Origin: Nitrospira sp.
Lineage (GTDB): Bacteria; Nitrospirota; Nitrospiria; Nitrospirales; Nitrospiraceae
Direction of reading: 5' to 3'
Assembly: GCA_015903945.1 (NCBI GenBank)
Contig: JABMDL010000015.1
Location: 57,151-121,150 of the forward strand
Length of the DNA stretch: 64,000 bases
The translations under genes were made by a program, and so were the position numbers. Every line of letters starts with the position of its first letter. Positions within the stretch are counted from its first letter, which is position 1. The notes under the pieces were generated by a model. It did not search any database and was not told where the DNA came from. It saw only the letters and a program-made list of their open reading frames with translations. Shown here in pieces: positions 1-10,296 of this stretch.

Positions 1-1
1 G

Positions 2-640
2 AAGGAACTCGCCAGAGTCGGGGGGAACGGGGAGGCGGGCGGGCGCATCATCCTGGCCCATCTTGGAAACGGCGCGAGCATGGCGGCGGTCAAGGCCGGG
101 AAACCGATCGACACGACCATGGGATTCACCCCGACATCCGGCCTGCCGATGAGCCGACGATCGGGCGACCTTGATCCGGGGCTCGTTTCCTATCTGGAGC
201 GGACGGAAGGCATGAGCGCGGATCAGTTTCACAAGATGGTGAATGCGGAATCGGGCTTGCTCGGCATCTCGGAGATCAGTTCCGACATGCGGGACCTTCT
301 CAGGGAAGAACAGAACGATTCGAGGGCGGCGGAGGCGGTGTCGCTGTTTTGTTATCAGGCGAAAAAAACCGTTGGGGCGCTGGCCGCGGCTTTGGGTGGA
401 TTGGATACGCTGGTCTTTACGGCCGGCATCGGCGAACACTCGCCCGCCGTCCGCGCCCGCATCTGCGACGGTCTGGAATTCCTCGGCATCATGATCGATC
501 GCACGCGCAACCAGGCCGGTGCTCCGGTGATATCACAAGAGGGAAGCCCCGTGAGGGTTCGTGTGATGCATACGGATGAAGAACGTGAGATTGTGGAATC
601 GGTCGTGCGGTTGCTCGGAATCAACCCTACAATGGAGTGA
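2..640 (+). CDS. ackA: Acetate kinase, C-terminal part (5' end outside window)
   Basis: Interconverts acetyl-phosphate + ADP and acetate + ATP in the cytoplasm. The frame is open from base 2, so the N-terminus lies upstream. The HLGNGAS segment, the TTMGFTPTSGLPM loop and RSGDLDPG near the start, and the FTAGIGEHSP motif further on, are the ASKHA-fold signatures of acetate kinase. The last ~212 residues of a usual ~400 are present. It ends six bases before the phosphoketolase start, a pairing expected for an acetyl-phosphate producing and consuming operon. The internal ATG at 80 is not the start, because homology continues upstream of it. Confidence 0.95.
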   Translation, partial: KELARVGGNGEAGGRIILAHLGNGASMAAVKAGKPIDTTMGFTPTSGLPMSRRSGDLDPGLVSYLERTEGMSADQFHKMVNAESGLLGISEISSDMRDLLREEQNDSRAAEAVSLFCYQAKKTVGALAAALGGLDTLVFTAGIGEHSPAVRARICDGLEFLGIMIDRTRNQAGAPVISQEGSPVRVRVMHTDEEREIVESVVRLLGINPTME

Positions 641-646
641 GGATGT

Positions 647-3049
647 ATGGCACGGAAGATCCAAACATCGCTGAGCCCTGATCTCTTGAAGAAGATGGAC
701 GCCTATTGGCGGGCGGCCAATTATCTGTCGGTCGGCCAGATCTATCTCTACGATAATCCGCTGCTGAAACAACGGCTGACTCGCGCGCACATCAAGCCTC
801 GCCTGCTCGGCCATTGGGGCACGACGCCGGGGTTGAACTTCGTCTACGTCCATTTGAACCGCATCATCAAGGAACACGACCTCAATATGATCTATATCAC
901 CGGTCCCGGCCACGGGGGTCCCGGTCTCGTCGCGAACGCCTATCTCGAAGGCACTTACTGCGAAGTCTACACGAATGTTTCTCAGGACGAGCGAGGAATG
1001 AAGCGTCTGTTCAAGCAGTTTTCTTTCCCCGGCGGCATCCCCAGCCATGTAGCTCCGGAGACACCCGGCTCCATTCACGAAGGAGGTGAACTGGGGTATG
1101 CGCTCTCACATGCCTACGGAGCCGTCTTCGACAATCCGGATCTCATTGCGGCCTGCGTCATAGGTGACGGCGAAGCGGAGACCGGTCCGCTTGCCACCAG
1201 CTGGCACTCCAACAAGTTTCTCAATCCGGTCAACGACGGCGTCGTCCTGCCGATTCTCCATCTAAACGGTTACAAGATTGCGAATCCGACGGTGCTGGCT
1301 CGGATCAGTCACGACGAGCTGGATCACCTGATGCGCGGGTATGGCTACATCCCTTATTTCGTCGAGGGAAGCGATCCGTGGGAGATGCATCGACTCATGG
1401 CTGCGACGCTTGATTCCGTCGTGAGCGACATCGAGCGTATTAAGTCCACTGCCCGCCGGGGAGGCTCCATGCAGCGGCCGCTCTGGCCGATGATCGTGCT
1501 CCGCACGCCGAAAGGCTGGACCTGCCCGCCACAGATCGACGGCAAGCGGACAGAAGATTACTGGCGATCCCATCAAGTGCCGATGGGAGACATGGACAAG
1601 CCGGCGCATATCAAGATACTCGAACGATGGATGAAGAGCTACAAACCCCACGAGTTGTTCGACAAGACAGGAGCTCTTCAACCGGAACTGGCGGCGCTGG
1701 CGCCAAGAGGAAGCCGTCGTATGAGTGCGAATCCCCATGCGAACGGGGGCCTGTTGCTCAAAGATCTGCGTCTGCCGGATTTCCGTGAGTATGCCGTCAA
1801 GATTCCGGGACCCGGTGCCTTCGAAGCGGAATCCACTCGTGTGATGGGGGCCTTTTTGCGGGATACGATGAAGCTCAACATGGAGCAACGGAATTTCCGC
1901 CTCTTCAGTCCGGACGAAAACAACTCCAATCGCTGGCAAGATGTCTTGGACGTTACCAGCCGGGCTTGGATGGCGGACCGTCTTCCGTACGACGACCATC
2001 TGGCGCCGGACGGAAGGGTCATGGAGATGCTCAGTGAACACCAGTGCCAGGGGTGGCTAGAGGGGTATCTCCTGACCGGCCGGCACGGCTTCTTTTCCTG
2101 CTACGAGGCCTTCATCCACATCATTGACTCGATGTTCAATCAACACGCCAAATGGCTCAAGGTCTGCAACCATATCCCGTGGCGGCGACCGATCGCCTCG
2201 CTGAATTATCTGCTCTCTTCTCACGTCTGGAGGCAGGATCACAACGGCTTCAGTCATCAAGATCCCGGTTTTATCGATCACGTGGTCAACAAGAAAGCCG
2301 AGGTGATCCGCGTCTATCTGCCGCCCGACGCCAATACGCTCCTATCCGTTACCGACCATTGTCTGCGCAGTCGCAACCAGGTGAACGTCATCGTGGCGGG
2401 CAAACAACGGGCCCTTCAGTGGCTCACCATGGAGGAATCGATCACCCATTGCACGGCGGGCATCGGCATCTGGGAGTGGGCCAGTAACGACAAGGATAGC
2501 GAGCCGGATGTGGTGATGGCCTGTTGCGGCGATGTCCCCACCATGGAAACGCTGGCGGCCGTGTCCTTGATGCGGACCTATCTGCCGACGGTGAGAGTTC
2601 GCGTCATCAACGTGGTCGATCTGATGAAGCTGCAACCGACCACGGAGCATCCGAACGGTTTGTCGGACAGAGATTTCGATGCCTTGTTCACAACGGATAA
2701 GCCGATCATTTTCGCCTTCCATGGCTATCCCTGGCTGATTCACCGGCTGACCTACCGGCGGACCAATCACAGGAATCTCCATGTGCGAGGGTACAAGGAA
2801 GAAGGGACGACCACGACGCCGTTCGACATGGCGGTGATGAACGACCTCGACCGTTTCCATCTGGTTGCCGATGTCATCGATCGGATCCCCCTCCGCGGCT
2901 CCCGTGCCGACTATGCCAAGCAGGCTATCCGGGACAAACGGATCGAGCACAAACAGTACATCGCCGAATACGGCGAAGACATGCCGGAGATCAGCCAATG
3001 GAAGTGGAATAATCGAGGCAACGCTGCCAAAGGATCGCGGTCTCGTTGA
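647..3049 (+). CDS. xfp: Xylulose-5-phosphate/fructose-6-phosphate phosphoketolase
   Basis: Thiamine-diphosphate enzyme that splits xylulose-5-P or fructose-6-P with phosphate into acetyl-phosphate plus glyceraldehyde-3-P or erythrose-4-P. The 800-aa length is normal for the family. Visible signatures are the N-terminal [15 protein letters not shown] block, [11 protein letters not shown], the GPGHGGPG loop, [17 protein letters not shown], and the TPP/metal region GDGEAETGP. Co-transcription with ackA is likely from the six-base spacing. Together they convert sugar phosphate to acetate with one ATP. The sequence cannot tell whether xylulose-5-P or fructose-6-P is preferred. Confidence 0.96.
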   Translation: MARKIQTSLSPDLLKKMDAYWRAANYLSVGQIYLYDNPLLKQRLTRAHIKPRLLGHWGTTPGLNFVYVHLNRIIKEHDLNMIYITGPGHGGPGLVANAYLEGTYCEVYTNVSQDERGMKRLFKQFSFPGGIPSHVAPETPGSIHEGGELGYALSHAYGAVFDNPDLIAACVIGDGEAETGPLATSWHSNKFLNPVNDGVVLPILHLNGYKIANPTVLARISHDELDHLMRGYGYIPYFVEGSDPWEMHRLMAATLDSVVSDIERIKSTARRGGSMQRPLWPMIVLRTPKGWTCPPQIDGKRTEDYWRSHQVPMGDMDKPAHIKILERWMKSYKPHELFDKTGALQPELAALAPRGSRRMSANPHANGGLLLKDLRLPDFREYAVKIPGPGAFEAESTRVMGAFLRDTMKLNMEQRNFRLFSPDENNSNRWQDVLDVTSRAWMADRLPYDDHLAPDGRVMEMLSEHQCQGWLEGYLLTGRHGFFSCYEAFIHIIDSMFNQHAKWLKVCNHIPWRRPIASLNYLLSSHVWRQDHNGFSHQDPGFIDHVVNKKAEVIRVYLPPDANTLLSVTDHCLRSRNQVNVIVAGKQRALQWLTMEESITHCTAGIGIWEWASNDKDSEPDVVMACCGDVPTMETLAAVSLMRTYLPTVRVRVINVVDLMKLQPTTEHPNGLSDRDFDALFTTDKPIIFAFHGYPWLIHRLTYRRTNHRNLHVRGYKEEGTTTTPFDMAVMNDLDRFHLVADVIDRIPLRGSRADYAKQAIRDKRIEHKQYIAEYGEDMPEISQWKWNNRGNAAKGSRSR

Positions 3050-3179
3050 ATGTGACCGGCCGCCGGCTGAAACTTCCACCGAAGTGGGTGAATTTTCTCT
3101 CTGAAATGTGCTATCGAAGGAGGCTTTTCCATGGGAGATCCATGGCTGGGGATAGGCGCTGGTAAAGGGAGGGACGAGC

Positions 3180-4151
3180 ATGGGCCGGGTGGTGCCGTTC
3201 AATCGATGGGCGATTGGGATTGTGTGCAGCAGCGTTCTGCTGGCAGGGGGGGCGTATGCAGACGAAGTGGACGCACACAAGCAGGACGACAAGGACAAGA
3301 AGGTGGAAGCGCTCCTCGATTGCCGGTACGATCGCCCCGATGTTGGAGCAACGAGCGAGGCCTTTCCGTCCGACGATGTTTTTCGTCCACTCATTGCTGA
3401 TCCGAAGCAGCCGCAGTTCTTTGCTATCTGGCAACACGTCAATCCACGTAACGGTGGGGTATCCTATAACCTGGGATCGGTGGCCATCGGCGAAAACTTT
3501 GGCTTTTACACCAAGCGGCAGGGGTGCAACGGATGGCAAATAGGCTTGTTGACTGGCATCTTCGCGCAGTTCAACCTGGACACGAGCAACGCCGCGCTGA
3601 TCAACACCGATTTCAACGTGGGCATCCCGATCTCGTGGCGGGCAGGGAATTGGTCGGCGCGGCTCCGCTATTATCACCAAAGCAGCCACCTCGGCGATGA
3701 ATTCCTCATAAGCAATTTAAATAATCCCGGATTTAAACGATGGACTCTCAGTATTGAGGAAGTGGATGCCATATTGTCCTATGACTACCAGTGGATCCGT
3801 CTGTATGGAGGAGGCGGATATCTGGTGCACCGCGAACCGTCATTCCTCGATGCCGGACGCATCCAGTGGGGATTCGAAGCTCGGGCCCCCGCGATGCGTA
3901 CGCGAATCTTGGCGCCCTTCCTCGACCGGCTGGTCGTGACGCCCGTGCTCTCGGCGGATTTCAAGTCGATGGATCAACACGCCTGGCTCATCGATACCAA
4001 TGTGCTCGGCGGGTTTGAATGGTCTCGAACCGGTTCCCGTCGTCGTTTTCGGATCATGGCGACGTATTTTTATGGCCATAACCCCTATGGGCAATTCTTT
4101 ATCGATCAGAAGATCCAATCGATCGGCCTCGGAGCCTACTTCATGTTTTAA
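3180..4151 (+). CDS. DUF1207-like outer-membrane-type protein
   Basis: A 323-aa protein of unknown role. An N-terminal hydrophobic segment ending near AGGAYA looks like a cleavable signal peptide. The mature part has many alternating aromatic/hydrophobic strands and ends in YFMF, typical of an outer-membrane beta-barrel C-terminus. The segment FRPLIADPKQPQF resembles the N-terminal motif of DUF1207 proteins; that family call is from memory. GGGAGGGACGAGC precedes the ATG chosen here. It sits between phosphoketolase and ftsH, and the context does not reveal a substrate. Confidence 0.7.
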   Translation: MGRVVPFNRWAIGIVCSSVLLAGGAYADEVDAHKQDDKDKKVEALLDCRYDRPDVGATSEAFPSDDVFRPLIADPKQPQFFAIWQHVNPRNGGVSYNLGSVAIGENFGFYTKRQGCNGWQIGLLTGIFAQFNLDTSNAALINTDFNVGIPISWRAGNWSARLRYYHQSSHLGDEFLISNLNNPGFKRWTLSIEEVDAILSYDYQWIRLYGGGGYLVHREPSFLDAGRIQWGFEARAPAMRTRILAPFLDRLVVTPVLSADFKSMDQHAWLIDTNVLGGFEWSRTGSRRRFRIMATYFYGHNPYGQFFIDQKIQSIGLGAYFMF

Positions 4152-4192
4152 CGAACCGCCGGCCGAGGGACTGTAAGGAGGTCGCGCGAGCG

Positions 4193-5995
4193 ATGGATAA
4201 AAAAGTTTCCTTTTCCCTAGGGTACGTGCTGCTCGCAATCATGGCCGTCGTTCTGGTGCATGACTTCATTCATGCTCTGAACCAAGTGGAAGAAGTCCCC
4301 TACAGCCAGTTCAAGAGCTGGGTCGCGGAAGGTAAAGTGGCGGAAGTGGCCGTGAGCAGCCAGCGACTGACCGGAAAGCTCAAGCCAGAAGGAGATTCCA
4401 AGACAGGGCAGTTGTTCGCGACGATCCGGGTCGAGGATCCCGATCTGGTCCGTGAGCTTCATGAGCGCGGCGTCGTGTTCGGCGGCGTGATCGAAAGCAC
4501 CTTTTGGCGTGATCTCCTCTCGTGGGTCCTGCCGGTGGCCCTGTTCGCCGGTGTCTGGATCTTCATTCTTCGCCGGATGGGGCAAGCTCAGGGCGGCTTC
4601 ATGCAAGTGGGGCAATCCAAAGCGAAGATCTATGTGGAGAAAGACATCAAGGTGACGTTTGCGGACGTGGCTGGGGTGGATGAGGCGAAAGAGGAACTGC
4701 GCGAGGTGATCGAGTTCCTCAAAACGCCGGAGAAATTCACCAAGCTGGGCGGCAAGATTCCCAAGGGCATTCTGTTGGTCGGCCCGCCGGGAACTGGGAA
4801 AACGCTGCTCGCCCGCGCGGTGGCCGGTGAGGCCGGTGTGACGTTCTTCAGCATCAGCGGTTCCGAGTTCGTCGAAATGTTCGTAGGGGTTGGGGCGGCC
4901 CGTGTGCGCGATTTGTTCGATCAGGCGAAGTTGAAGGCGCCATGCATCATTTTCATCGACGAGTTGGATGCGCTCGGAAAAGCGCGTGGCGTGGGACCTA
5001 TGGGCCATGAAGAGCGGGAACAAACGCTCAATCAGTTGCTGGTCGAGATGGATGGCTTCGATCCTCGCATCGGGGTCATCCTCATGGCAGCGACCAACCG
5101 CCCAGAAATTCTCGATCCTGCGTTGCTGCGGGCCGGCCGGTTCGATCGTCATGTGGTAGTGGACCGTCCGGACAAGGTCGGCCGCCTCGCGATTCTTCGT
5201 GTGCATGCCAGACAGGTGACGCTCGGTCCCGATGCCGATCTCGAAAACATCGCCGCTATGACTCCGGGATTTTCCGGCGCCGATTTGGCGAATATCATTA
5301 ACGAGGCGGCGTTGCTGGCGGTGCGCCGCGGCAAGGATCAGGTCGGTATTTCTGAACTACAGGAGGCGGTTGAGCGAGTCATCGCCGGGTTGGAAAAGAG
5401 GAATCGCGTCCTAAACAAGATGGAAAAGGAACGGGTCGCCTTTCATGAAACCGGCCATGCACTCGTCGCCATGTCGTTGCCGGGGATGGATCAGGTACAG
5501 AAGATTTCCATTATTCCTCGGGGCGTGGCGGCGCTCGGTTACACGCTCCAGCTTCCGACGGAAGACCGATTCTTGATGACAAAGTCCGAACTCGAGAACA
5601 AAGTCGCTGTATTACTCGGTGGCCGGATTGCGGAAGAGCTGACCTTCGGCGAGGCCTCGACGGGAGCGCAGAACGATCTGGTGAAGGCCACCGACATCGC
5701 GAAAAGTATGGTGAAGGCCTACGGGATGAGCGACAAATTGGGCACCATCACGCTCGAGCGGGAGCGGCAACCCCAGTTTCTCCAGCTGCCGATCGGGTCT
5801 GAAAAGGGCGATTATTCCGAAGAGACCGCACGGGAGATCGACTGCGAAGTGCGCCGGATCATCGACGAGCAGTATGGGCGGGTCCGACAGCTGTTGGAGG
5901 AGCGAAAAGCGGCGCTGCACCAAGGTGCCACGTTGCTCCTGGAACGAGAGGTGATCACCGGACCAGAGCTGAAAGCCATTATGGAACAGGTGTGA
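4193..5995 (+). CDS. ftsH: ATP-dependent zinc metalloprotease FtsH
   Basis: Membrane-anchored AAA+ protease that degrades unassembled or damaged membrane and regulatory proteins. Two membrane segments are visible (about residues 10-28 and 103-125) flanking a periplasmic domain. Walker A GPPGTGKT lies at 197-204, Walker B is [12 protein letters not shown], and the zinc site HETGH lies at 418-422. At 600 aa it is slightly shorter than E. coli FtsH, mainly at the C-terminus. AAGGAGGTCGCGCGAGCG precedes the ATG. It is followed after seven bases by the lipid-transport permease, so the two may be co-transcribed. It could be an accessory copy; the genome-wide copy number is not visible here. Confidence 0.96.
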   Translation: MDKKVSFSLGYVLLAIMAVVLVHDFIHALNQVEEVPYSQFKSWVAEGKVAEVAVSSQRLTGKLKPEGDSKTGQLFATIRVEDPDLVRELHERGVVFGGVIESTFWRDLLSWVLPVALFAGVWIFILRRMGQAQGGFMQVGQSKAKIYVEKDIKVTFADVAGVDEAKEELREVIEFLKTPEKFTKLGGKIPKGILLVGPPGTGKTLLARAVAGEAGVTFFSISGSEFVEMFVGVGAARVRDLFDQAKLKAPCIIFIDELDALGKARGVGPMGHEEREQTLNQLLVEMDGFDPRIGVILMAATNRPEILDPALLRAGRFDRHVVVDRPDKVGRLAILRVHARQVTLGPDADLENIAAMTPGFSGADLANIINEAALLAVRRGKDQVGISELQEAVERVIAGLEKRNRVLNKMEKERVAFHETGHALVAMSLPGMDQVQKISIIPRGVAALGYTLQLPTEDRFLMTKSELENKVAVLLGGRIAEELTFGEASTGAQNDLVKATDIAKSMVKAYGMSDKLGTITLERERQPQFLQLPIGSEKGDYSEETAREIDCEVRRIIDEQYGRVRQLLEERKAALHQGATLLLEREVITGPELKAIMEQV

Positions 5996-6002
5996 ACAAA
6001 GC

Positions 6003-7118
6003 ATGCCCGTGGAGCAACAGGCAAGCATCTCCGTGAACGGCAACGTCGTTCGTTGCGAAGGGGCCTGGACCCTTCCGAACTTGGACGAGTTGGAGCGCGA
6101 CAGTGAAAAACTTCGGTGGCCTGACGCGCCCGACGTGACGTATGAAGCCGGGGAGGTCACCGCGATGGATACCGGCGGTGCCGTGGTGCTGCAACAGAGC
6201 ATCAATAGTCTGCGCCGTGCCGGTCGAAGCGTGTCTCTCCGTGGGTTGAAACCAGAATTTGCCGAGCTGGTCCGTCTGATCGATGCCCGGTCCTCCCTCA
6301 ATCACGCGGCCGCTCTCCGGCGGGATGGCTGGCGGGAGCGGCTGGCTCGGAATCTCCAGCGACGAGAAGAAGCAATCCTTCACGGGCTCGCGTTTCTCGG
6401 AGAGACCACGGTTGCATTCGGTCGCTTGGTGATGCGGCCGCGATCCATCCGCTGGAAGGCCCTGATGCGGGTGGTGGAACTGGACGGCGTGCGCGCTTTG
6501 CCGATCACGGGTCTGCTGACGTTCCTCGTCGGCGTCGTCATCGCCTATCAGGGCGCAGAGCAGCTGCGCAAGTTCGGCACGAACATTTTCATCGTCGACT
6601 TGGTCGGGATTTCGCTGGTGCGCGAGATTGCCCCTTTGATCGTCGCGATTCTCATCGCGGGCCGGTCCGGGTCGGCCTACGCGGCGGAGATCGGCACCAT
6701 GAAGGTGACGGAGGAATTGGACGCGGTCCGGACGCTCGGCATCTCGCCCATCAATCTGCTCGTGCTTCCGAGAGCCCTGGCCCTCGTCGTCGCCTTACCA
6801 CTGCTGACGGTCTATGCGGATGTATTGGGTGTGTTCGGCGGCATGCTCATCGCGTCCAGCCAATTGAACGTGAGCTTCACCGAATTCGTGAGCCGGTTCG
6901 AAGAGGCGGTTGCGGTGCGGCATTTTCTGATCGGCCTCGCCAAGGCGCCGTTCTTTGCTATGATAATCGCGTTGGTCGGCTGTTACCAAGGGTTTCAGAT
7001 CAGGGGAGGCGTCGATGATGTGGGTCGGCATACGACCATCAGTGTCGTACAGAGCATTTTCCTGGTCATCGTGTTCGACGCGATTTGCAGCATTCTGACG
7101 AACTGGTGGGATTTGTGA
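6003..7118 (+). CDS. mlaE: STAS-MlaE fusion, lipid ABC transporter permease
   Basis: Inner-membrane permease of an Mla-type phospholipid transporter. The first ~95 residues read as a STAS domain (the role of separate MlaB in E. coli), including AGEVTAMDTGGAVVLQQS. Residues ~115-371 carry the MlaE permease fold with about five membrane segments and the conserved region GRSGSAYAAEIGTMKVTEE. The fusion is common outside Gammaproteobacteria. It begins seven bases after ftsH and precedes the ATPase and MCE genes of the same system. Confidence 0.93.
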   Translation: MPVEQQASISVNGNVVRCEGAWTLPNLDELERDSEKLRWPDAPDVTYEAGEVTAMDTGGAVVLQQSINSLRRAGRSVSLRGLKPEFAELVRLIDARSSLNHAAALRRDGWRERLARNLQRREEAILHGLAFLGETTVAFGRLVMRPRSIRWKALMRVVELDGVRALPITGLLTFLVGVVIAYQGAEQLRKFGTNIFIVDLVGISLVREIAPLIVAILIAGRSGSAYAAEIGTMKVTEELDAVRTLGISPINLLVLPRALALVVALPLLTVYADVLGVFGGMLIASSQLNVSFTEFVSRFEEAVAVRHFLIGLAKAPFFAMIIALVGCYQGFQIRGGVDDVGRHTTISVVQSIFLVIVFDAICSILTNWWDL

Positions 7119-7120
7119 CG

Positions 7121-7183
7121 CGCGCGACAGGCGCGCGTCGCGGGACGGGTGGATCCGGTCTTCCATTTAACGCCTGTCGCGCG
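7121..7183. repeat. 13-bp perfect inverted repeat between mlaE and mlaF
   Basis: CGCGCGACAGGCG at 7121-7133 is exactly complementary to CGCCTGTCGCGCG at 7171-7183, with a 37-base loop. TTTCTCG follows the right arm. It lies just after the mlaE stop. It could be an intercistronic hairpin (processing or attenuation) or one of the dispersed palindromic elements seen elsewhere here. The T tract is too weak for a confident terminator call. Confidence 0.6.
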
Positions 7184-7221
7184 TTTCTCGCACGTCTCGC
7201 TGGCGCAGGAGTGCAGACAAG

Positions 7222-8064
7222 ATGGGGACAAGGGGGCTGAGCGGCATTGAGTCACGAGGCGGCTCCGACGGCGTCCACGTGCCGGTGATCGAAGTCAGCC
7301 ACGTGTCGACGACGTTCGGACAGGCCGTCGTGCACGCGGACGTGAGTTTGGCTATCCATCAGGGGGAAGTCTTCGCGATCGCCGGAGGAAACGGCTGCGG
7401 CAAGTCCACGCTGCTGCGGGAGATCATCGGCCTGTTGACGCCATCGAGCGGAACGATCAGATTGTTCGGTGTGGACAGCCGGAACCTCGAGGAGAGCAAC
7501 GGTCGGCCGATCCACCGCCGGTTCGGTGTCATGTTCCAGCACGGCGCCCTCTTCAGCTCGCTCACGCTGGCGGAAAACGTGGCGGTCCCGTTGCGCGAAC
7601 ATACAGACTTGAATCCACGGTTGATTCGGGAGATCGTAGAGATCAAGATCGCGATGGTAGGGCTGCCGCCGGACAGCGCCGGGAAGTTTCCCAATGAACT
7701 CAGCGGTGGGATGCGGCGGAGGGCCGCACTGGCCCGTGCGATTGTGATGGACCCCGAGCTGATCTTTCTCGATGAACCGACGGCGGGCTTAGACCCGATG
7801 ATTGCGGCCGGATTCGACGAATTGGTCCTGTCGCTGAAAACGCTCTTGGGACTGACGGTGGTGATGGTGACGCACGATCTCGATTCGCTCTGGCGCATCG
7901 CGACCCGCGTGGCGGTGCTGGGAAACGGCAAGGTGTTGGGAGTCGGAACCATGCCGGAATTATCGCAGTCCAATGACCCCGTGATTCGCGAATACTTCCA
8001 CGGCTTGCGGGGCCGCGCGGCGCAGGAGCAGGCGGCGTGGAACGGAGAGAAGCGTGACGCATGA
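7222..8064 (+). CDS. mlaF: Mla-type lipid transporter ATPase
   Basis: ATP-binding subunit that powers lipid movement between inner membrane and periplasmic MCE protein. Walker A is GGNGCGKST, the signature is LSGGMRRR, Walker B is LIFLDEPTAGLDP, and the H-loop histidine is in VTHDLDS. The first ~20 residues before VPVIEVSHVS are poorly conserved-looking, so the true start may be a little downstream of the ATG used here. It lies between the permease and MCE genes. Confidence 0.93.
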   Translation: MGTRGLSGIESRGGSDGVHVPVIEVSHVSTTFGQAVVHADVSLAIHQGEVFAIAGGNGCGKSTLLREIIGLLTPSSGTIRLFGVDSRNLEESNGRPIHRRFGVMFQHGALFSSLTLAENVAVPLREHTDLNPRLIREIVEIKIAMVGLPPDSAGKFPNELSGGMRRRAALARAIVMDPELIFLDEPTAGLDPMIAAGFDELVLSLKTLLGLTVVMVTHDLDSLWRIATRVAVLGNGKVLGVGTMPELSQSNDPVIREYFHGLRGRAAQEQAAWNGEKRDA

Positions 8065-8085
8065 AAGGAAGAGCATATAGCTTGT

Positions 8086-8165
8086 AGCGTATGGCCCGAA
8101 CAAGAGAGCTTCGTCCATATTTACTGTCCGAGGTTTTGACCATACGCCATAGGCCATAAGCTCTT
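8086..8165. repeat. Intergenic element with imperfect palindromic segments
   Basis: The mlaF-mlaD gap contains TAGCGTATGGCC (8086-8097) followed by a near-complementary run around 8139-8158 (CCATACGCCATAGGCCATA). It matches the style of other short palindromic intergenic elements in this window (9.2, 14.1, 22.4, 56.6 kb). No coding potential was seen. Confidence 0.45.
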
Positions 8166-8176
8166 AAGAGCGAGAG

Positions 8177-9142
8177 ATGGAACCCAAGGTCAACTACGTA
8201 CTCGTCGGTGCCTTCGTCGCGATCCTCGGCGCGGTAGTGTTGTTCGGCGTGCTGTGGCTGGGGAAGGCCGACTACCGGGGTATCTACGACCGCTACGAGG
8301 CGTATTTCCGGGAGTCGGTGGCAGGGCTGAGCGTCGATTCGACGGTGAAGTATCGCGGCGTTGATGTGGGCCGGGTGAAGGATATCGCCTTGCGCCCCGA
8401 TAATCCGGAAGAGGTGAAGTTGACACTGGATATCGCCCGGGGGACGCCGATCAAAACCGACACCGTCGCCGTTCTTCAGACTCAGGGGCTGACCGGTCTG
8501 GCCACGATCAATCTCACCGGAGGAAGCAAAGAAGCGGCGCCGCTTGTGGCTCTGGAGGGGGAATACTATCCTGTCATCAAGACCGGTCCGTCCCCTTCAT
8601 TTTTCCGGTCCGATGAAGCCATCTCGCGTTTGCTGTCCGATCAGTCGCTCCCCCATCTCTTGGCCAATCTGGACTCGCTGGCGAAGGGGGCGGCGGATAC
8701 CTTAGACGAGGAGAATCGCGCGAGGCTGAAACGAACGATCCGGGATCTGTCCGAGGTCGTGCATTCCGTCGCAGCACACCAGACTCAGATCGAGCAAAGC
8801 CTGAACGGCGCGGCCCGCAGTGCCGACAATCTCGTCAAGCTGACGGCGGCATTGAATGAGGAAGTCCCGGTCTTGCTGGCGAGGATCAACAAGAGCGCGA
8901 CCGCCTTGAACGCGATGACGGAAGACCTGGTGCAGACGAGCAAAACGGTGCGGTCGTTCGTAAGTGACAACCGGTCCGAGTTGGAACATTTCTCGCGGCA
9001 CACTTTGCCGGAAGCAGGGACATTGGTCGTCGAACTCAGGCAGCTGGCCGGAGTCTTGGGGCGTGTGGCAAGGGATGTGGAACGCGAGCCCAGTTCGCTC
9101 GTGTTCGGAAAACCCCCGCCTTCGCGCGGGCCGGGAGAGTAG
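8177..9142 (+). CDS. mlaD: MCE-family lipid-binding protein (MlaD-like)
   Basis: Periplasmic substrate-binding component anchored by one N-terminal membrane segment (about residues 7-29). The MCE domain follows, with the characteristic VAGLSVDSTVKYRGVDVGRV segment around residues 47-66. Residues ~180-300 form a long helical, coiled-coil-like region. The 321-aa length is greater than E. coli MlaD and resembles PqiB/YebT-like or Mce-type proteins with helical extensions. It is third in the mla operon. Confidence 0.92.
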   Translation: MEPKVNYVLVGAFVAILGAVVLFGVLWLGKADYRGIYDRYEAYFRESVAGLSVDSTVKYRGVDVGRVKDIALRPDNPEEVKLTLDIARGTPIKTDTVAVLQTQGLTGLATINLTGGSKEAAPLVALEGEYYPVIKTGPSPSFFRSDEAISRLLSDQSLPHLLANLDSLAKGAADTLDEENRARLKRTIRDLSEVVHSVAAHQTQIEQSLNGAARSADNLVKLTAALNEEVPVLLARINKSATALNAMTEDLVQTSKTVRSFVSDNRSELEHFSRHTLPEAGTLVVELRQLAGVLGRVARDVEREPSSLVFGKPPPSRGPGE

Positions 9143-9167
9143 GTGGCGTGAAACGTCACTCGTGACT

Positions 9168-9241
9168 CGTGAAGCGTGAAGCGCAGGATGGCACGGGAGC
9201 GGCTCTCAGCATTGTTTGCGAGATACGAGATACGCTTCACG
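9168..9241. repeat. Dispersed palindromic repeat (GATACGCTTCACG type)
   Basis: CGTGAAGCGT at 9168-9177 is complementary to ACGCTTCACG at 9232-9241. The stretch GAGATACGAGATACGCTTCACG recurs at 56667-56688, and its reverse complement core recurs at 13118-13132. Intergenic, between mlaD and the auxiliary lipoprotein gene. Confidence 0.6.
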
Positions 9242-9261
9242 TATGACGGAAGAGATCGCAG

Positions 9262-9894
9262 ATGAAGAATTGGATTGCCCGGACGGTGTGTATGTTGTTG
9301 GCGCTGACGGTGTCGGGCTGTCTCCCGACCCGTCTGGAGTCTCCGCCCACCCATACATTTCGATTGAGTTTCGATCCGGTACGGACTGAGGCCCGCGTGG
9401 CCGATATCAACGGCCCGATTCTGTTGATCAGCGTGCCGCTGGCTGAGCCGGGGTATGAGACAACGAAGATGGTGTATCTCAAGCGGCCCTATGAGCTGGA
9501 GCCCTACGCTGTCAACCAATGGGCTGATACGCCGGCGCGCATGTTCGCCTCCTTGATGAACGAGACGCTGAGTCGGAACGGAACGTGGCGCGCCGTCGTT
9601 CCTTTGCCCAGCTCCATTCGCGGCGACTTCCGCCTCGATATGTACGGGTTTGCCCTACAACAGGAATTCGTGCAGGATCCAAGCTGTGTCCGGGTCTCGG
9701 TGCGTGCTCAACTGATCGATGTCAGAGAGTCGCGTGTCGTCGGGACCCGCGCGTTTGAAACGGTGGAGAATGCACCGAGCGGGGACGCGTACGGCGGCGT
9801 CGTGGCCGCCAACCGGGCGGTTGCCGTCTTGATCGACGACATGGCGTCGTGGCTTCAGGAATGTGTGCGGCGTTCACCGGAGTGCGGCCGTTGA
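9262..9894 (+). CDS. ABC transport auxiliary lipoprotein (PqiC/DUF330-like)
   Basis: A 210-aa protein with a short lipoprotein signal; the lipobox is LTVSGC with Cys at about residue 20. The mature part (FRLSFDPVRTEARV, then ILLISVPLAEPGYETTKMVYL and QWADTPARMFASLMNETL) has the layout of the PqiC-like auxiliary lipoprotein family. That family sits in the outer membrane and works with MCE transporters. Position directly after mlaD supports the role. The family call is by pattern; the operon context makes it fairly safe. Confidence 0.82.
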   Translation: MKNWIARTVCMLLALTVSGCLPTRLESPPTHTFRLSFDPVRTEARVADINGPILLISVPLAEPGYETTKMVYLKRPYELEPYAVNQWADTPARMFASLMNETLSRNGTWRAVVPLPSSIRGDFRLDMYGFALQQEFVQDPSCVRVSVRAQLIDVRESRVVGTRAFETVENAPSGDAYGGVVAANRAVAVLIDDMASWLQECVRRSPECGR

Positions 9895-9927
9895 GCGGAT
9901 CGTTTTGGTCGCAGAGAAAGGGCATCC

Positions 9928-10278
9928 ATGATGAGCCTCCGCCGGTGTGCCTTGTGCATCGTGACGGTGGCCTGTTCTCTGGCAATGTCCGCGATAGGAT
10001 CTGATGCAGGTGAACGGAACCTGTCGAGGGGCAAGACGCTCTACGAAAAATATTGCCTGGCCTGTCATGGTCCGAGGGGCCGAGGAGACGGAGCTGTGCG
10101 GTTCGATCCACCTGTCGCGGATCTCACGTCGAGTGAAGTACTCACCAAGCCGGACTCCCGCCTCTTACAGAGCATCCATGAGGGTCGGCCGAATACCGCC
10201 ATGGATACATGGAAGCGGGTCATGTCCGAAGAAGCGACTCGTGATGTGCTCGCCTATATCCTGACTTTTCCACGGTGA
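9928..10278 (+). CDS. Small class I cytochrome c
   Basis: A 116-aa periplasmic monohaem cytochrome. An N-terminal signal peptide ends around AIGSDAG, and the haem site is CLACH. A PNTAM segment near the C-terminus supplies the likely axial methionine. It resembles the product at 11533 (shared IHEG.PNTAM and C-terminal DVLAYI/V pattern), so the two are paralogues. The electron partner is unknown. Confidence 0.9.
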   Translation: MMSLRRCALCIVTVACSLAMSAIGSDAGERNLSRGKTLYEKYCLACHGPRGRGDGAVRFDPPVADLTSSEVLTKPDSRLLQSIHEGRPNTAMDTWKRVMSEEATRDVLAYILTFPR

Positions 10279-10296
10279 CGGAGCCGATGCCGCCTG

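Noticed and set aside
2342-3442. 366-codon minus-strand open frame
   Set aside because: It runs antisense to phosphoketolase and into the next gene, with no family-like sequence; a GC-rich shadow frame.
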